Source: Candidatus Hydrogenedentota bacterium (lineage in GTDB: Bacteria; Hydrogenedentota; Hydrogenedentia; Hydrogenedentales; CAITNO01). Taken from it: 32,852 nt of DNA. The stretch is taken from the NCBI GenBank assembly GCA_012523015.1, contig JAAYJI010000085.1, positions 1 through 32,852 of the forward strand. The letters run 5' to 3'. Under the pieces are notes generated by a model that ran no database searches, was not told the origin of the DNA, and worked only from the letters and a program-made list of their open reading frames with translations. A program made the position numbers and the translations under genes. This document shows positions 16,176-24,682 of this stretch, piece after piece. Position 1 is the stretch's first letter, and each line of letters starts with the position of its first letter.

Positions 16176-17150
16176 TCAAAGGTTGACCGGTTGCCGCAGC
16201 CTTGCGGATTTCAGAGCCGCTTCTGCAATCATAACAGCACGCAATCCATCTTCCGGACAGACACGGGGCATGGATTCACCCCGTATCCAGCCGAGGAAAT
16301 CTTCCCATTCCAGCTGATAGGGGCTCACCGAAACAGGATTTGACGGGACGATCATACTCGGGCCCGCCGCCGCTTCCCGCGCCTGCGCGCTGAAGGGAGC
16401 TTCGTTGCTGTCGAATTCGATCATGCCCGATTCGCCGCAAATTTCCACCTTGACCCGGAAGCCGGTCGGATGCGCCCACGTACCGATGACCGTAGCGATC
16501 ATACCGTTTTCCATACGCAACGTCACTTGCGAATAATCTAACTGCACCGGTTCCTTCCGACGCAGTGCTTGGCAAAAGAGGCGTTCCGGCTCGCCAAAGG
16601 CGTAGCGGAGCCAATCCAGATCATGGATCATGGAATCAAGGGTTACCCCGCCGCTTTGCGCATAATCACGAAACCAACTGCCGGGCGTGCCGGGGAAAAT
16701 CCCGCCGCGGAACATCTTGATCCAGCCCGGTTTTCCAATAGCGCCGCTTTCCATCTGTCTGCGCATTTCTTCAAACTCTTGGAAATAGCGCACCACGTGA
16801 CCTACAAAAAGCTTGACACCTGCCTTTTCCGCCGCAGCAATGGACTGCTTGCACTCTGCCACGGTACGCCCGAAAGGCTTCTCACAAAAGATATGCTTAC
16901 CGGCAGCGGCAGCCGCTTTCACCAAATTCTTGTGGGTCGGCGTCGGCGTCGTGATCACCACAATATCCACATTCTTCGCCTTCACCGCAGCCATGGGATC
17001 GTTCATGGCTTTCGCGTCGAAGTCCTTCGCCAAGGCGGTCGCAGCAGCAGCGACCTTGTCGGCACAGACCGTGATACGAAGGCCGCAATTGCTTGCCATT
17101 TGTGCGTGGAGCCGGCCCATGCCGCCACATCCGAGGATTGCAACATTCAT
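16176..17150 (-). CDS. Gfo/Idh/MocA-family oxidoreductase
   Basis: The 324-residue protein opens with a standard dinucleotide-binding loop (VAILGCGGMGRLHAQM). It has CEKPFGRTVAEC with the catalytic lysine, and DSMIHDLDWLRYAFG containing the family active-site Asp/His region. It is a cytosolic NAD(P)-dependent dehydrogenase of sugars or polyols, specificity unknown. A GGAGGAG box lies directly upstream of the ATG at 17150. It is followed by a second, clearly divergent family member 15 bases downstream, so the two may act as sequential steps on one substrate. A weak hairpin with a T-run separates it from the isomerase-like gene just upstream. Confidence 0.92.
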   Translation of the reverse strand: MNVAILGCGGMGRLHAQMASNCGLRITVCADKVAAAATALAKDFDAKAMNDPMAAVKAKNVDIVVITTPTPTHKNLVKAAAAAGKHIFCEKPFGRTVAECKQSIAAAEKAGVKLFVGHVVRYFQEFEEMRRQMESGAIGKPGWIKMFRGGIFPGTPGSWFRDYAQSGGVTLDSMIHDLDWLRYAFGEPERLFCQALRRKEPVQLDYSQVTLRMENGMIATVIGTWAHPTGFRVKVEICGESGMIEFDSNEAPFSAQAREAAAGPSMIVPSNPVSVSPYQLEWEDFLGWIRGESMPRVCPEDGLRAVMIAEAALKSARLRQPVNL

Positions 17151-17183
17151 AAGGGTTCTCCTCCCTGTTCAGGTTTGGATACG

Positions 17184-17212
17184 AAAAAAAATTCAAGAGC
17201 AATTCCCTTGAA
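17184..17212 (-). terminator. Weak terminator after the TIM-barrel isomerase gene
   Basis: TTCAAG and CTTGAA arms (17192-17197, 17207-17212) form a short A/T-rich stem followed on the minus strand by eight T residues. The stem is weak, so read-through into the dehydrogenase pair is likely. Confidence 0.5.
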
Positions 17213-17227
17213 CTAGCTTTGCCAACA

Positions 17228-18049
17228 TTATGATTGAAGAGCGATAATGGCTTCAAGCGACGTGTGTACGTGGCGAAGCATCACTTCCAGACTATGCGTA
17301 TAGGGACCATATTCCGCGGTAAGAGCGCCGTCAAATCCAATTTCGGATAAGGCGTCCACCACGGCAGGCCAGTTGACATCCCCTTCCATGAGCATGACAA
17401 AACCGTCGAAGTTGCCCGCCGACGCACGGAAGTCTTTCGCGTGAACAGCGCGCACACGGCGGCCAAGGATACGCAAATACTGTTCGGGATAACCGTAAAG
17501 AATGATATTGCCCGTATCGATGTACGCCCCCACATACTCACTTTCGCATTGGTCGATGAAGTCGCGCAGCTCCACGGGGCTCAAGAGAAGTTTGTTCCAC
17601 ACGTTTTCAATGCCGATCCCCACTTTCAGCGCTTCCGCCCTTGGCACAAGCTTCTGTACCGAGTCTAAAATATTTTCCAACGCAAGATCATAGGAGACCT
17701 CAGCGGAAACGATGCCCGGCACCGTGAGTACCGTATGGGCGCCCAGCCGATGCGCTGCCGTGAGGGCGCGCTCCATCAACGCCACACCCTTTTCCCGAAT
17801 AGCGGGATCGGGCGCGCTCAGAGGATATTCCCAGCCCAACCCCGTGCCCACTGTCGCGAGTTCGAGTCCAAGTCCTTCCGCTTCTCGGCGCAGCGCCGCC
17901 GCCTCGCTTTCGCTGATATCCAAAGACAAGGGACCGTCAGTACCCACACACACCTCAAACGATTGAAAGCCGAGGCGCGACGCAATTTGCATGGCTTCCA
18001 AAACCGGCATATCTTTGGGGAACGCCCACTGATTGATTCCTGTAAGCAT
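17228..18049 (-). CDS. Xylose isomerase-like TIM-barrel sugar isomerase/epimerase
   Basis: I chose the ATG at 18049 because a GAGGAG box sits just upstream; the ATG ten codons earlier would bury that box inside the gene. The 273-residue product fits the AP-endonuclease-2/xylose isomerase-like barrel. The expected metal ligands are visible: Glu148 (GIENVW), Asp178 (YIDTGN), His203 (AVHAKD) and Glu246 (TAEYGP). Relatives include IolE/IolI-type inosose dehydratases, hydroxypyruvate isomerases and sugar 3-epimerases, usually with Mn2+ or Co2+. It precedes two Gfo/Idh/MocA dehydrogenase genes on the same strand, a pairing common in inositol and rare-sugar catabolism. The exact reaction cannot be named. 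Confidence 0.87.
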   Translation of the reverse strand: MLTGINQWAFPKDMPVLEAMQIASRLGFQSFEVCVGTDGPLSLDISESEAAALRREAEGLGLELATVGTGLGWEYPLSAPDPAIREKGVALMERALTAAHRLGAHTVLTVPGIVSAEVSYDLALENILDSVQKLVPRAEALKVGIGIENVWNKLLLSPVELRDFIDQCESEYVGAYIDTGNIILYGYPEQYLRILGRRVRAVHAKDFRASAGNFDGFVMLMEGDVNWPAVVDALSEIGFDGALTAEYGPYTHSLEVMLRHVHTSLEAIIALQS

Positions 18050-18294
18050 GATCTCTTTCTCCTCATCTGGGTTCGGCATTCACAACACAAATACGGGCCC
18101 GCACAGATCGGCGCAAAAGGCTGTGCCCTTCACCCTGCCGCGTCCGAGGACATGTATTCGTGAAGGCTCCACCTTTCCTGCTTCGCCGGGCAGCTGTCAT
18201 TTCCTGAACAAATCAAAAAGGAACCATCACATTATATACAATAGAGGCAGGTTGTGGATGAAATGAATACCGCGGCCCTTTATACCTACGCGCA

Positions 18295-19023
18295 ATGAAA
18301 GGAAATAGTGTGCTTCGAAAAGATGAAATCGTAATCTTGGTGGTCGGCAAACCCGGATCCTCACGCAGTGCCCTTTGCAAGGCGCTGCAACAGGAAGGCT
18401 ATCAAACGAAAAGCCTGGCGACCGGCACCGAAGCACTCGACTATATCTTTGATAAACCGCCCCAACTCATACTCCTGGATTGGACCTTACAGGACATGTC
18501 CGGCGCTGATTTCTACAAGCAACTTAATGAAGACAGAAACATCGCGCTGCTGCCGCTGATCATACACACCTCCCGCAGCAAAGAGGAAGATATCATTGCC
18601 GGACTCAGAGCCGGCGCCGATGATTTTATCGCCGGACCTATCAGCGACGCCCTCCTCGCAGCACGGGTTCACGCGCTGCTGCGGCGCAGTCTCTATGACA
18701 TGGTGAATGAACAAATACCCCTGCGCTTCGGGGCACTGGAGATCCATCCGGGACGCAGAGAAGTCACCGTTAACGGAAAAGTCATCCGCCTCACCGCTTC
18801 GGAATACTCTATTCTATATTTATTGGCGCGGCGGCCGGGCTGGATTTTCACACGGGAACGGATCGTGAATGTGGTGCGCGGAAGCCACTACACCGTGACC
18901 GAACGCGCCGTCGATGTACAGATCTTCGGACTGCGCAAGAAGCTGGGGAAAGTGAGCGCTTGCGTCCAGACCGTACACGGCGTGGGCTATCGCTTTAGTG
19001 ATCTTGCTGAGGATGCCAAGTAA
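18295..19023 (+). CDS. OmpR-family response regulator with an atypical receiver domain
   Basis: The 242-residue protein has a receiver-like domain (about 11-128) and a winged-helix DNA-binding domain (about 143-236, with LTASEYSILYLLARRPG, TERAVDVQIFGLRKKLG and VHGVGYRF). Asp62 (LILLDWTLQDMSG) occupies the phosphorylation site and Thr92 the switch Ser/Thr position. The Mg2+-binding acidic pair is replaced by Gly18-Lys19 (VVGKPGSS), and the usual lysine before proline near the end is Gly114 (FIAGPIS). Phosphorylation by a kinase is therefore doubtful. No histidine kinase gene is adjacent. The ATG at 18295 has no ribosome binding site, whereas a GTG at 18310 has AAAGGA before it, so the first five residues may be untranslated. 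Its targets could include the divergent isomerase gene. Confidence 0.88.
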   Translation: MKGNSVLRKDEIVILVVGKPGSSRSALCKALQQEGYQTKSLATGTEALDYIFDKPPQLILLDWTLQDMSGADFYKQLNEDRNIALLPLIIHTSRSKEEDIIAGLRAGADDFIAGPISDALLAARVHALLRRSLYDMVNEQIPLRFGALEIHPGRREVTVNGKVIRLTASEYSILYLLARRPGWIFTRERIVNVVRGSHYTVTERAVDVQIFGLRKKLGKVSACVQTVHGVGYRFSDLAEDAK

Positions 19024-19032
19024 GGAACTGCG

Positions 19033-20469
19033 TCAGCAGCTGGACGCACCGCGTGCCGCACGACCCTCTGCTTTGCCAAGGTGCAGAATGATAAAGGTCA
19101 GCACCGCCGTCGTGACCACGTAGAGTACGTAGAGCGCGATAATGGTCATGGGCATATGCCACGGCACAAAGCGGTTCACCGTGCCTTTAAAATAGTCATG
19201 GTGCATCAAGGTCTTCAAAGTCGCCATGATGAAAGAAGCCCACAACAAGAGTAAATATAGGCGCGATACGGGGCGCGGTCCTTTATCCAAGAAATGTACA
19301 CAGACCGCCACGATTCCCACGACAACAATAAGAATGCTGAGCTGCATCCAAAGGGGTGCCGCCCAGCCAAGCATATTCTCACAGTTTCGGTTAAAATCAA
19401 GAACGGTATGAAAAAAAGTAACCGTTATGGCAACATGCCACGCAGCGCTGCGGCAATAAAGCGCCAACCCAATGCACAGGATACCGAAGAACAGAAAGTT
19501 GTAGAGAACTTGAAGCACATCGTCCGCTGCCAGACCAGGCAGGCATGCACAGCCTTCAAGACATTGTTCCCACTTGGGAAAGACCACGAAAAAGCCGATT
19601 ACAAAAAGCAGCAGAATGACCGGCGCGATCCAGCCCCCCGCTCCGTCTTTTGTTTCCGCAACGCCATGGGTCTTAAGCCGATCGCGATGGAGCCACGCCG
19701 CTAAGCCGAAGACAAGACCGAGCATGGCGCCAAAGAAACATTCCATGAGCTTCCACCAATCAATGACCGCCGCCGGCGCGTAGCTGCTGCGCCCGAAAAT
19801 AAGAAAGAGGCAGCCCGCTCCGAAACCAATGGCTCCGCCCACCAGCCCCCACAGGGCGAAGAAGAAGGGCACAGCTCGTTGCTTGCCCCTGCCCTTATAG
19901 AGGATCCACACGATGAAGGCGATGGCTGCGCCGAGCAAGCCCGCCCACACCTCATCCCTCGGTTTATCAAAAGGATTGGAAAAATAGATCAGCCGTGAAG
20001 CATTGATCAGCTTCCAGCCGGGATAAAAGCAGAGCAGCGCGAGCAACAAGCCCATGAGAAGCGTACCCCTGCTGTATTGCGCGCGACAGAGTCCCGCGCC
20101 CAAAATCGCGCCGCCCAACAAGCCCCAGATCCCGCCCTTTAAGGCGACACCGAGGAGCCCCCACGCCATGGTGTTTGGATCGCAGGCAAGCCCCAGCGTC
20201 TGACCGTAGGTCATCTCACCGCCGCAGCCCAGACCAATGGCGCCGAAGAGGGCGGCCACAGCCGCCTCATGCCGATCATGGCGCAACAGCAGGCTGAGAC
20301 TCAAGGCAATAAAGGCGCCGGGAATCATCGCTGCAAAGGGGCCGCCGCCGATGAAGCCGCGCCACGCCCAGCCCAGCATGACGGCAAGGACGGGGAACAC
20401 GATAAAGAGCAAACGCGAGGGCAGCGGCGTTTCTAACGAAGAGGGTACATTGAGTTGCTCAGTGGTCAT
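19033..20469 (-). CDS. Polytopic membrane protein of unknown function
   Basis: I do not recognise the family. The 478-residue protein has about 12-14 predicted membrane helices with glycine-rich helix pairs, such as WGLLGVALKGGIWGLLGGAILGAG and FFFALWGLVGGAIGFGAG. It has a conserved-looking loop GCGGEMTYGQTLGL near 80-93 and a Cys-rich extramembrane loop (EQCLEGCACLPGLAADD) near 315. The N-terminus carries no cleavable signal. AAGGAG precedes the start. The gene lies 76 bases downstream of the GH88 gene on the same strand, so it may be co-expressed with it and could be a transporter or membrane-bound partner for the released sugars, but no transporter signature is visible. It converges with the response regulator gene, stops 9 bases apart, with no terminator visible between them. 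Confidence 0.8.
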   Translation of the reverse strand: MTTEQLNVPSSLETPLPSRLLFIVFPVLAVMLGWAWRGFIGGGPFAAMIPGAFIALSLSLLLRHDRHEAAVAALFGAIGLGCGGEMTYGQTLGLACDPNTMAWGLLGVALKGGIWGLLGGAILGAGLCRAQYSRGTLLMGLLLALLCFYPGWKLINASRLIYFSNPFDKPRDEVWAGLLGAAIAFIVWILYKGRGKQRAVPFFFALWGLVGGAIGFGAGCLFLIFGRSSYAPAAVIDWWKLMECFFGAMLGLVFGLAAWLHRDRLKTHGVAETKDGAGGWIAPVILLLFVIGFFVVFPKWEQCLEGCACLPGLAADDVLQVLYNFLFFGILCIGLALYCRSAAWHVAITVTFFHTVLDFNRNCENMLGWAAPLWMQLSILIVVVGIVAVCVHFLDKGPRPVSRLYLLLLWASFIMATLKTLMHHDYFKGTVNRFVPWHMPMTIIALYVLYVVTTAVLTFIILHLGKAEGRAARGASSC

Positions 20470-20545
20470 CTATAGAACTCCTTAAAAAAACAGTTTCGGA
20501 ATGTGGGAAGGCCGCTTCACATCAATCCTAAAAAGAAATAACTAC

Positions 20546-21901
20546 TTATCCGTAAAAATACAAGGTAGGTTGATTCTGAATCATGCGTTGCAAATAAACC
20601 GCCAGTTCCATGGCGTGATAATCGCCCCACATAGACGATTCTCCTTGGGGAACCGCTTTGCCCGGCGGCAGATAGTCCCAGCCATTGGGTCGATGATAGA
20701 TGCTGTGTAAGATGAGGCCCTGATGCGCGCTGTCCTCGCTTAAATAGGGCGCGTTGAAAAGGCTTTGCGCCGTCTTCAAGCCGCACTGTGTATAAACGGT
20801 GCCCGCATCACCCAAATAACTGCCCAGACGCAGCAAAGCCTGGGCACATATCACGGCGGCGGAACTGTCCACAGGCTCATGCGGATTATCCGGTTCCGAG
20901 GGACGATTGAGATAATCGCCGAGCTGATACAAGCCCGGCGCGCCTGTATCCCAATAAGGCACGCCGTCCGTAGGCGTGTTGTCCAAATAGAAATCAGCCA
21001 TCGCCTGCGCGCCCGCCAACATTTCCTGAATAAATACTGCGCCGTCTTCAACCTCTTCCAAGGAGCGCCGATGATCGCGGAAAAATTCCAACTGCTCCAC
21101 ACAGCCCAGAAGCCCCCACGCCAGGCCACGGGTCCACGTAGTGAAGGGCGCATAGCCCTGCTGCGTTGCCGCACAGCGATACTGTCCGTCATTCACACTG
21201 AAAATGCTTTCATGGGCAACACGGCCGCGCACATCGTATATGTCCCGCCCTTCCCCGAAATACACATTGTATTTCAGCGTGGCGCGTATATGCTTGACCG
21301 CACGATCAAGCAGAGAAATACGCCTGTCGTTTTCGCCCAGCAGAACCTGACCCAAATGATGACCCAGCACAAGAATGCGGCAGGAACGGATCGTGTCTAC
21401 AAAGAGCGACTGGGGCCCGTTAAAAGAATAGATGAAGCCGCCGCCATCGGCAGTATCGCTCCAGCGTGCTGCCTGCACCGCTGCCGACACGCGCAGCGCC
21501 AGCTCATAAAGACGCATATTCTCTTCCAAATCCTTACTGCGCCCCTCATGGGCAAGGCGCAGCAAATTACCGTAGGTAGAGATGTTGTTGAAACCGTGAT
21601 CATGGACACCGTGATGGGTCAGATGGGCTGCCATTTTATTAAGCGTATCGTCGCGGCCCGACGCGAATAAGGCTTCGTCTCCTGTCCCATCAAATTGCAG
21701 CAGCCTGCAGCCATAGAGGAATCCCTGAGTCCACTCTGTCCAGCCGCGGCTTGTATATTTTCCGGCTTCTGTGAAGACAGGCGTGCCCCGCTCGCTGTCC
21801 CAATCTTCTGCCAAAGAAAATAACTTCGACTCTGCCAGGGAAAAGAAACGATCCAAAGCGGGCGTCAACGCCGCTGCTTCCAAGTCATAGCGATCAATCA
21901 T
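20546..21901 (-). CDS. Glycoside hydrolase family 88 (unsaturated glucuronyl hydrolase-like)
   Basis: The start at 21901 has AAAGGAG seven bases upstream; the frame is open further back but only into the preceding gene. The 451-residue product is an (alpha/alpha)6-barrel enzyme. The two aspartates expected for GH88 are seen at Asp101 (HGVHDHGFNNISTYG) and Asp169 (SLFVDTIRSCRILVLGH), plus the signature TWTRGLAWGLLG. Such enzymes hydrate the 4,5-double bond of unsaturated uronic acids at oligosaccharide ends left by polysaccharide lyases (glycosaminoglycans, ulvan, xanthan and the like), releasing the keto-acid. No signal peptide is seen, so it probably acts in the cytosol on imported oligosaccharides. 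Its first 8 bases overlap the end of the HAD fusion gene, indicating translational coupling. GH105 is a less likely alternative. Confidence 0.87.
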   Translation of the reverse strand: MIDRYDLEAAALTPALDRFFSLAESKLFSLAEDWDSERGTPVFTEAGKYTSRGWTEWTQGFLYGCRLLQFDGTGDEALFASGRDDTLNKMAAHLTHHGVHDHGFNNISTYGNLLRLAHEGRSKDLEENMRLYELALRVSAAVQAARWSDTADGGGFIYSFNGPQSLFVDTIRSCRILVLGHHLGQVLLGENDRRISLLDRAVKHIRATLKYNVYFGEGRDIYDVRGRVAHESIFSVNDGQYRCAATQQGYAPFTTWTRGLAWGLLGCVEQLEFFRDHRRSLEEVEDGAVFIQEMLAGAQAMADFYLDNTPTDGVPYWDTGAPGLYQLGDYLNRPSEPDNPHEPVDSSAAVICAQALLRLGSYLGDAGTVYTQCGLKTAQSLFNAPYLSEDSAHQGLILHSIYHRPNGWDYLPPGKAVPQGESSMWGDYHAMELAVYLQRMIQNQPTLYFYG

Positions 21902-23384
21902 GTGCCTGCTCCTTTCTCTGCGCTTCCTCATGTCGGGAGAGGGGCATTTCCCCAACACGAAAACCATCCAACACGAAACGCACGATGTTTTTATGCACGG
22001 TCTGTTCCAAGGCGCGCATGGCTGCCCACAAGAAAATCAGCGTCCAACGGAACGCTCCCGTTTCCAAAAGGCCGGCGGGCCGGAAAATCGATAGTACCAA
22101 TACCAACAGCAAAAACAAAATTAAACGCCATGCTTGTCGATTAAAACGCTGCCAATATCCGCCCATACGATAGATGGTATAGTTGGCAGTTATCGATAGC
22201 ACCTGCGCCGTTAACAGCAAAATTCCCACTCCGTTGAGGGACACCAGGAAGGCAAAAGAAAAGCATTTGAAAAGATGCAGCAGGGGAAACAAGGGGATGC
22301 GCTTTTTAGGCGTCACATGGTTAAACACCCAAAAGACGAGGGACAAGGCAGCCAAGATAAGCAGCCAGCCGCCAAAGTCATAGCCGTATCGGTACAGCGT
22401 TTCGGGCTCCTGCCAAAGGGCGGGACTATGAAGCATGAACAGACCCACAAGGGCGCTGCCCAGCGCCCACAGCCACGCCTTGCCCTTTGAAAAGCCGCGA
22501 AACGATGCTGCCTCGTTCGTCACCACAGGCCGTTGCTCATAATCCGTCGCCACGCGGTCATTCTCGTAATACCCAATTTCATAGATAGAGAAGAGCGACA
22601 AAAACAGCGCCGGCAGCGCAAGCGTATGCTGCCAAGAAAAGCTATAGGCAAGCCAAAGAAGCGCCAGATCTTCAAAGACAAGTTGCGTTGTGAAATAACG
22701 GCAGCCCGGATATTTCCCCTCCACCGTGTAGCGCAGCGGCACATAGAGGGAAGAGAAGGCGCGACACGGCACCATGTCCCACTGCAGGATATGGGAATCG
22801 GTAATGGCTGCCGCCACTTCAGCGTCATCGTCACTGTCTGTGATGAAAAGGGCTGACGACCACTGTTCTTTGGGCAAAACCGCTGCTAGGGCGGCGCATT
22901 TCCCAATGACCCGCAAATTCCGCCAAGGGGGCACCACGCGAGAGCACACCACCGGCACATGACCAAGTCCCGCCGCGGCAAGGAGCGGCACAATAATATG
23001 TTCGAAACCGTAACTCAGAATGATGAGCGGTTTATCGGCCGGCAGCGCCTCCAAGAGTACAGGGTTCATAGACGGGCGGCCATAACGGCGGGCGGCGCGG
23101 CGCCACAAGAAATGATTCCACGGCAGCAACAGCGTACACAGCAGGATACGGAGAAAATCACGCTGCTTATCATAAACAACCAAGCGCAGCCCTGCCAGCA
23201 CACGAAGAAGCCAGTCACTGCAGGCAACCAGCAAGAATACAAGCAGGCGGGGCCGCAGACTATCCAAAAAAACTTCCGTGGAATTATCTAAAAACAAGGT
23301 CTGATCAAAATCAAGGACTACAGCACTGCAACGCTTGAAATCCAAGCCGGCAACAGCACTACTTTTTTGATGTTCCCTGTTCAT
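21894..23384 (-). CDS. HAD-like hydrolase fused to a UbiA-like membrane domain
   Basis: The 496-residue protein begins with a HAD-type domain (about 18-205). The DxDxT motif VVLDFDQTLF has Asp25 and Asp27, LSYGFE is the probable motif II, and ITDSDDDAE near 181-189 the acidic motif IV. A hydrophobic C-terminal half (about 240-475) has some eight helices. Within it, YEIGYYENDRVATDYEQRP has the ND...D spacing of the first UbiA prenyltransferase motif, though the match is partial. Known HAD-UbiA fusions act on polyprenyl-phosphate-linked sugars or lipids, so a role in polyprenyl-linked glycan or lipid synthesis is possible. The final codons overlap the GH88 start by 8 bases. The start lacks a clear ribosome binding site, and a 9-bp tandem repeat lies about 50 bases upstream. 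Confidence 0.75.
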   Translation of the reverse strand: MNREHQKSSAVAGLDFKRCSAVVLDFDQTLFLDNSTEVFLDSLRPRLLVFLLVACSDWLLRVLAGLRLVVYDKQRDFLRILLCTLLLPWNHFLWRRAARRYGRPSMNPVLLEALPADKPLIILSYGFEHIIVPLLAAAGLGHVPVVCSRVVPPWRNLRVIGKCAALAAVLPKEQWSSALFITDSDDDAEVAAAITDSHILQWDMVPCRAFSSLYVPLRYTVEGKYPGCRYFTTQLVFEDLALLWLAYSFSWQHTLALPALFLSLFSIYEIGYYENDRVATDYEQRPVVTNEAASFRGFSKGKAWLWALGSALVGLFMLHSPALWQEPETLYRYGYDFGGWLLILAALSLVFWVFNHVTPKKRIPLFPLLHLFKCFSFAFLVSLNGVGILLLTAQVLSITANYTIYRMGGYWQRFNRQAWRLILFLLLVLVLSIFRPAGLLETGAFRWTLIFLWAAMRALEQTVHKNIVRFVLDGFRVGEMPLSRHEEAQRKEQAHD

Positions 23385-23431
23385 GGCACTTGTTTCTATG
23401 ATCCATTACGAACGCAGTGACAGCAATAGGC

Positions 23432-23467
23432 ACAGACAGCACAGACAGCACAGACAGCACAGACAGC
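23432..23467. repeat. 9-bp tandem repeat, four units
   Basis: ACAGACAGC is repeated four times without variation in the gap between the third Gfo/Idh/MocA gene and the HAD fusion gene. It is the second 9-bp tandem array of the window and, like the first, lies between genes. Confidence 0.9.
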
Positions 23468-23528
23468 GCTGACCCATGACCGATGAACAACACCGGTACC
23501 AACGACGACAACGACCGACACCGTAGCC

Positions 23529-24575
23529 TTAGAGTTTGATGATCCGTCCTGTCTCTGCCGCTTTATAGATCGCCTCGATCAATGCCACAGCATTACGGCC
23601 TTCCCGCCCGTCGATAAGCGGCGCACGATCCCTTCTCAGGGCAGTGGTGAAATCAGCGATCTGACGGCGATGACCTTCCGTCTTGAGACTGCTCAAAGGA
23701 TCTGCTGCGCCGGAGCCCAGCTCAGATTCTCGGTTTAATTGCGCCTCGATTTTCGCGTCAACAGCGCGGCGTTTATCGAATTTCCAAAATTTAATCGCGC
23801 CGTCTTCCGTGAAGACGCTCCCCTTCGATCCGTGAATCTCAATACGCGCAGCGTGTCCTGGGAAGATGGCGGTGCTCCCTTCGATCACGCCAAAAGCACC
23901 GCTCTCAAATTGGAGCATTGCCGTCGCTGTGTCTTCCACTTCAAGCCCTTCATGAAGGCGTCGCGTCATTTGCGCTTGTACCGTCTTCACAGGCCCCATG
24001 AACCATTGCAGCAGGTCAATTTGGTGGATACCCTGATTCATGAGCGCGCCGCCGCCGTCCCATTTCTTCGTGCCCCGCCAAGCGCCGCTGGCATAGTATT
24101 CCGCAGATCGATACCATTTAATATAGGCATCGCCCAGTACTAAAGTACCGAAACGGCCTTGATCCAAGGCTTTTTTGATGAGCGCAGAATCGTCGGCAAA
24201 TCGACTTTGGAAAATGCAGCCCAGCCGAACACCCGCTTTCTCCGTCGCAGTGATGATACGGTCAATGCGTTTGGTCGATACGTCCAGCGGCTTTTCAGAT
24301 AAAATATGCTTGCCCGCTTCCGCACAAGCAACGGCAATTTCCATACGCATGCCGCTGGGCACACAAAGACAAATAGCCTGAATATCTTTGCGTTCAAGCA
24401 TTTCCCGATAATCGGTATACATTGCCGCATCGTATTGGTCGGCGAGCCCTTTCGCCGTAGCCTCAACCACATCCGACACCGCCACCAGCTTCGCCGAAGG
24501 CACATCAGCAATCGCCGCCGCATGAACCGGACCAATATTACCGCAACCAATAATGCCATAACCGATCTTTGCCAT
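23529..24575 (-). CDS. Gfo/Idh/MocA-family oxidoreductase
   Basis: The ATG at 24575 is preferred because AAAGG lies six bases upstream; a TTG two codons earlier is too close to that box. The 348-residue product has the dinucleotide loop YGIIGCGNIGPVHAAA, the catalytic-lysine motif LSEKPLDVSTKR, and MNQGIHQIDLLQWFMGP, the active-site histidine region of the family. It is a cytosolic NAD(P)-dependent sugar or polyol dehydrogenase with unknown substrate. It is more canonical than the two family members at 15177-17150 and diverged enough from them to suggest a separate substrate. It lies upstream of the HAD/GH88 pair on the same strand, separated by about 145 bases containing a tandem repeat. Confidence 0.92.
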   Translation of the reverse strand: MAKIGYGIIGCGNIGPVHAAAIADVPSAKLVAVSDVVEATAKGLADQYDAAMYTDYREMLERKDIQAICLCVPSGMRMEIAVACAEAGKHILSEKPLDVSTKRIDRIITATEKAGVRLGCIFQSRFADDSALIKKALDQGRFGTLVLGDAYIKWYRSAEYYASGAWRGTKKWDGGGALMNQGIHQIDLLQWFMGPVKTVQAQMTRRLHEGLEVEDTATAMLQFESGAFGVIEGSTAIFPGHAARIEIHGSKGSVFTEDGAIKFWKFDKRRAVDAKIEAQLNRESELGSGAADPLSSLKTEGHRRQIADFTTALRRDRAPLIDGREGRNAVALIEAIYKAAETGRIIKL

Positions 24576-24682
24576 AATCAACCTTTCTTTTCCTAGCGTC
24601 TCTAAAAAAACTTCAATCCATAGTGTACCTGCCCGCCGGGGGAGATGTCCACAGACGGCGGCAGCACAGCGCGACGGAGCCT

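Noticed and set aside
20765-21670. Plus-strand 301-codon open frame
   Set aside because: It is antisense to the GH88 gene and results from its codon composition; no motif or ribosome binding site supports it.
23401-23528. CRISPR-like array
   Set aside because: The repeats are contiguous 9-bp units without spacers, and no cas genes are present.
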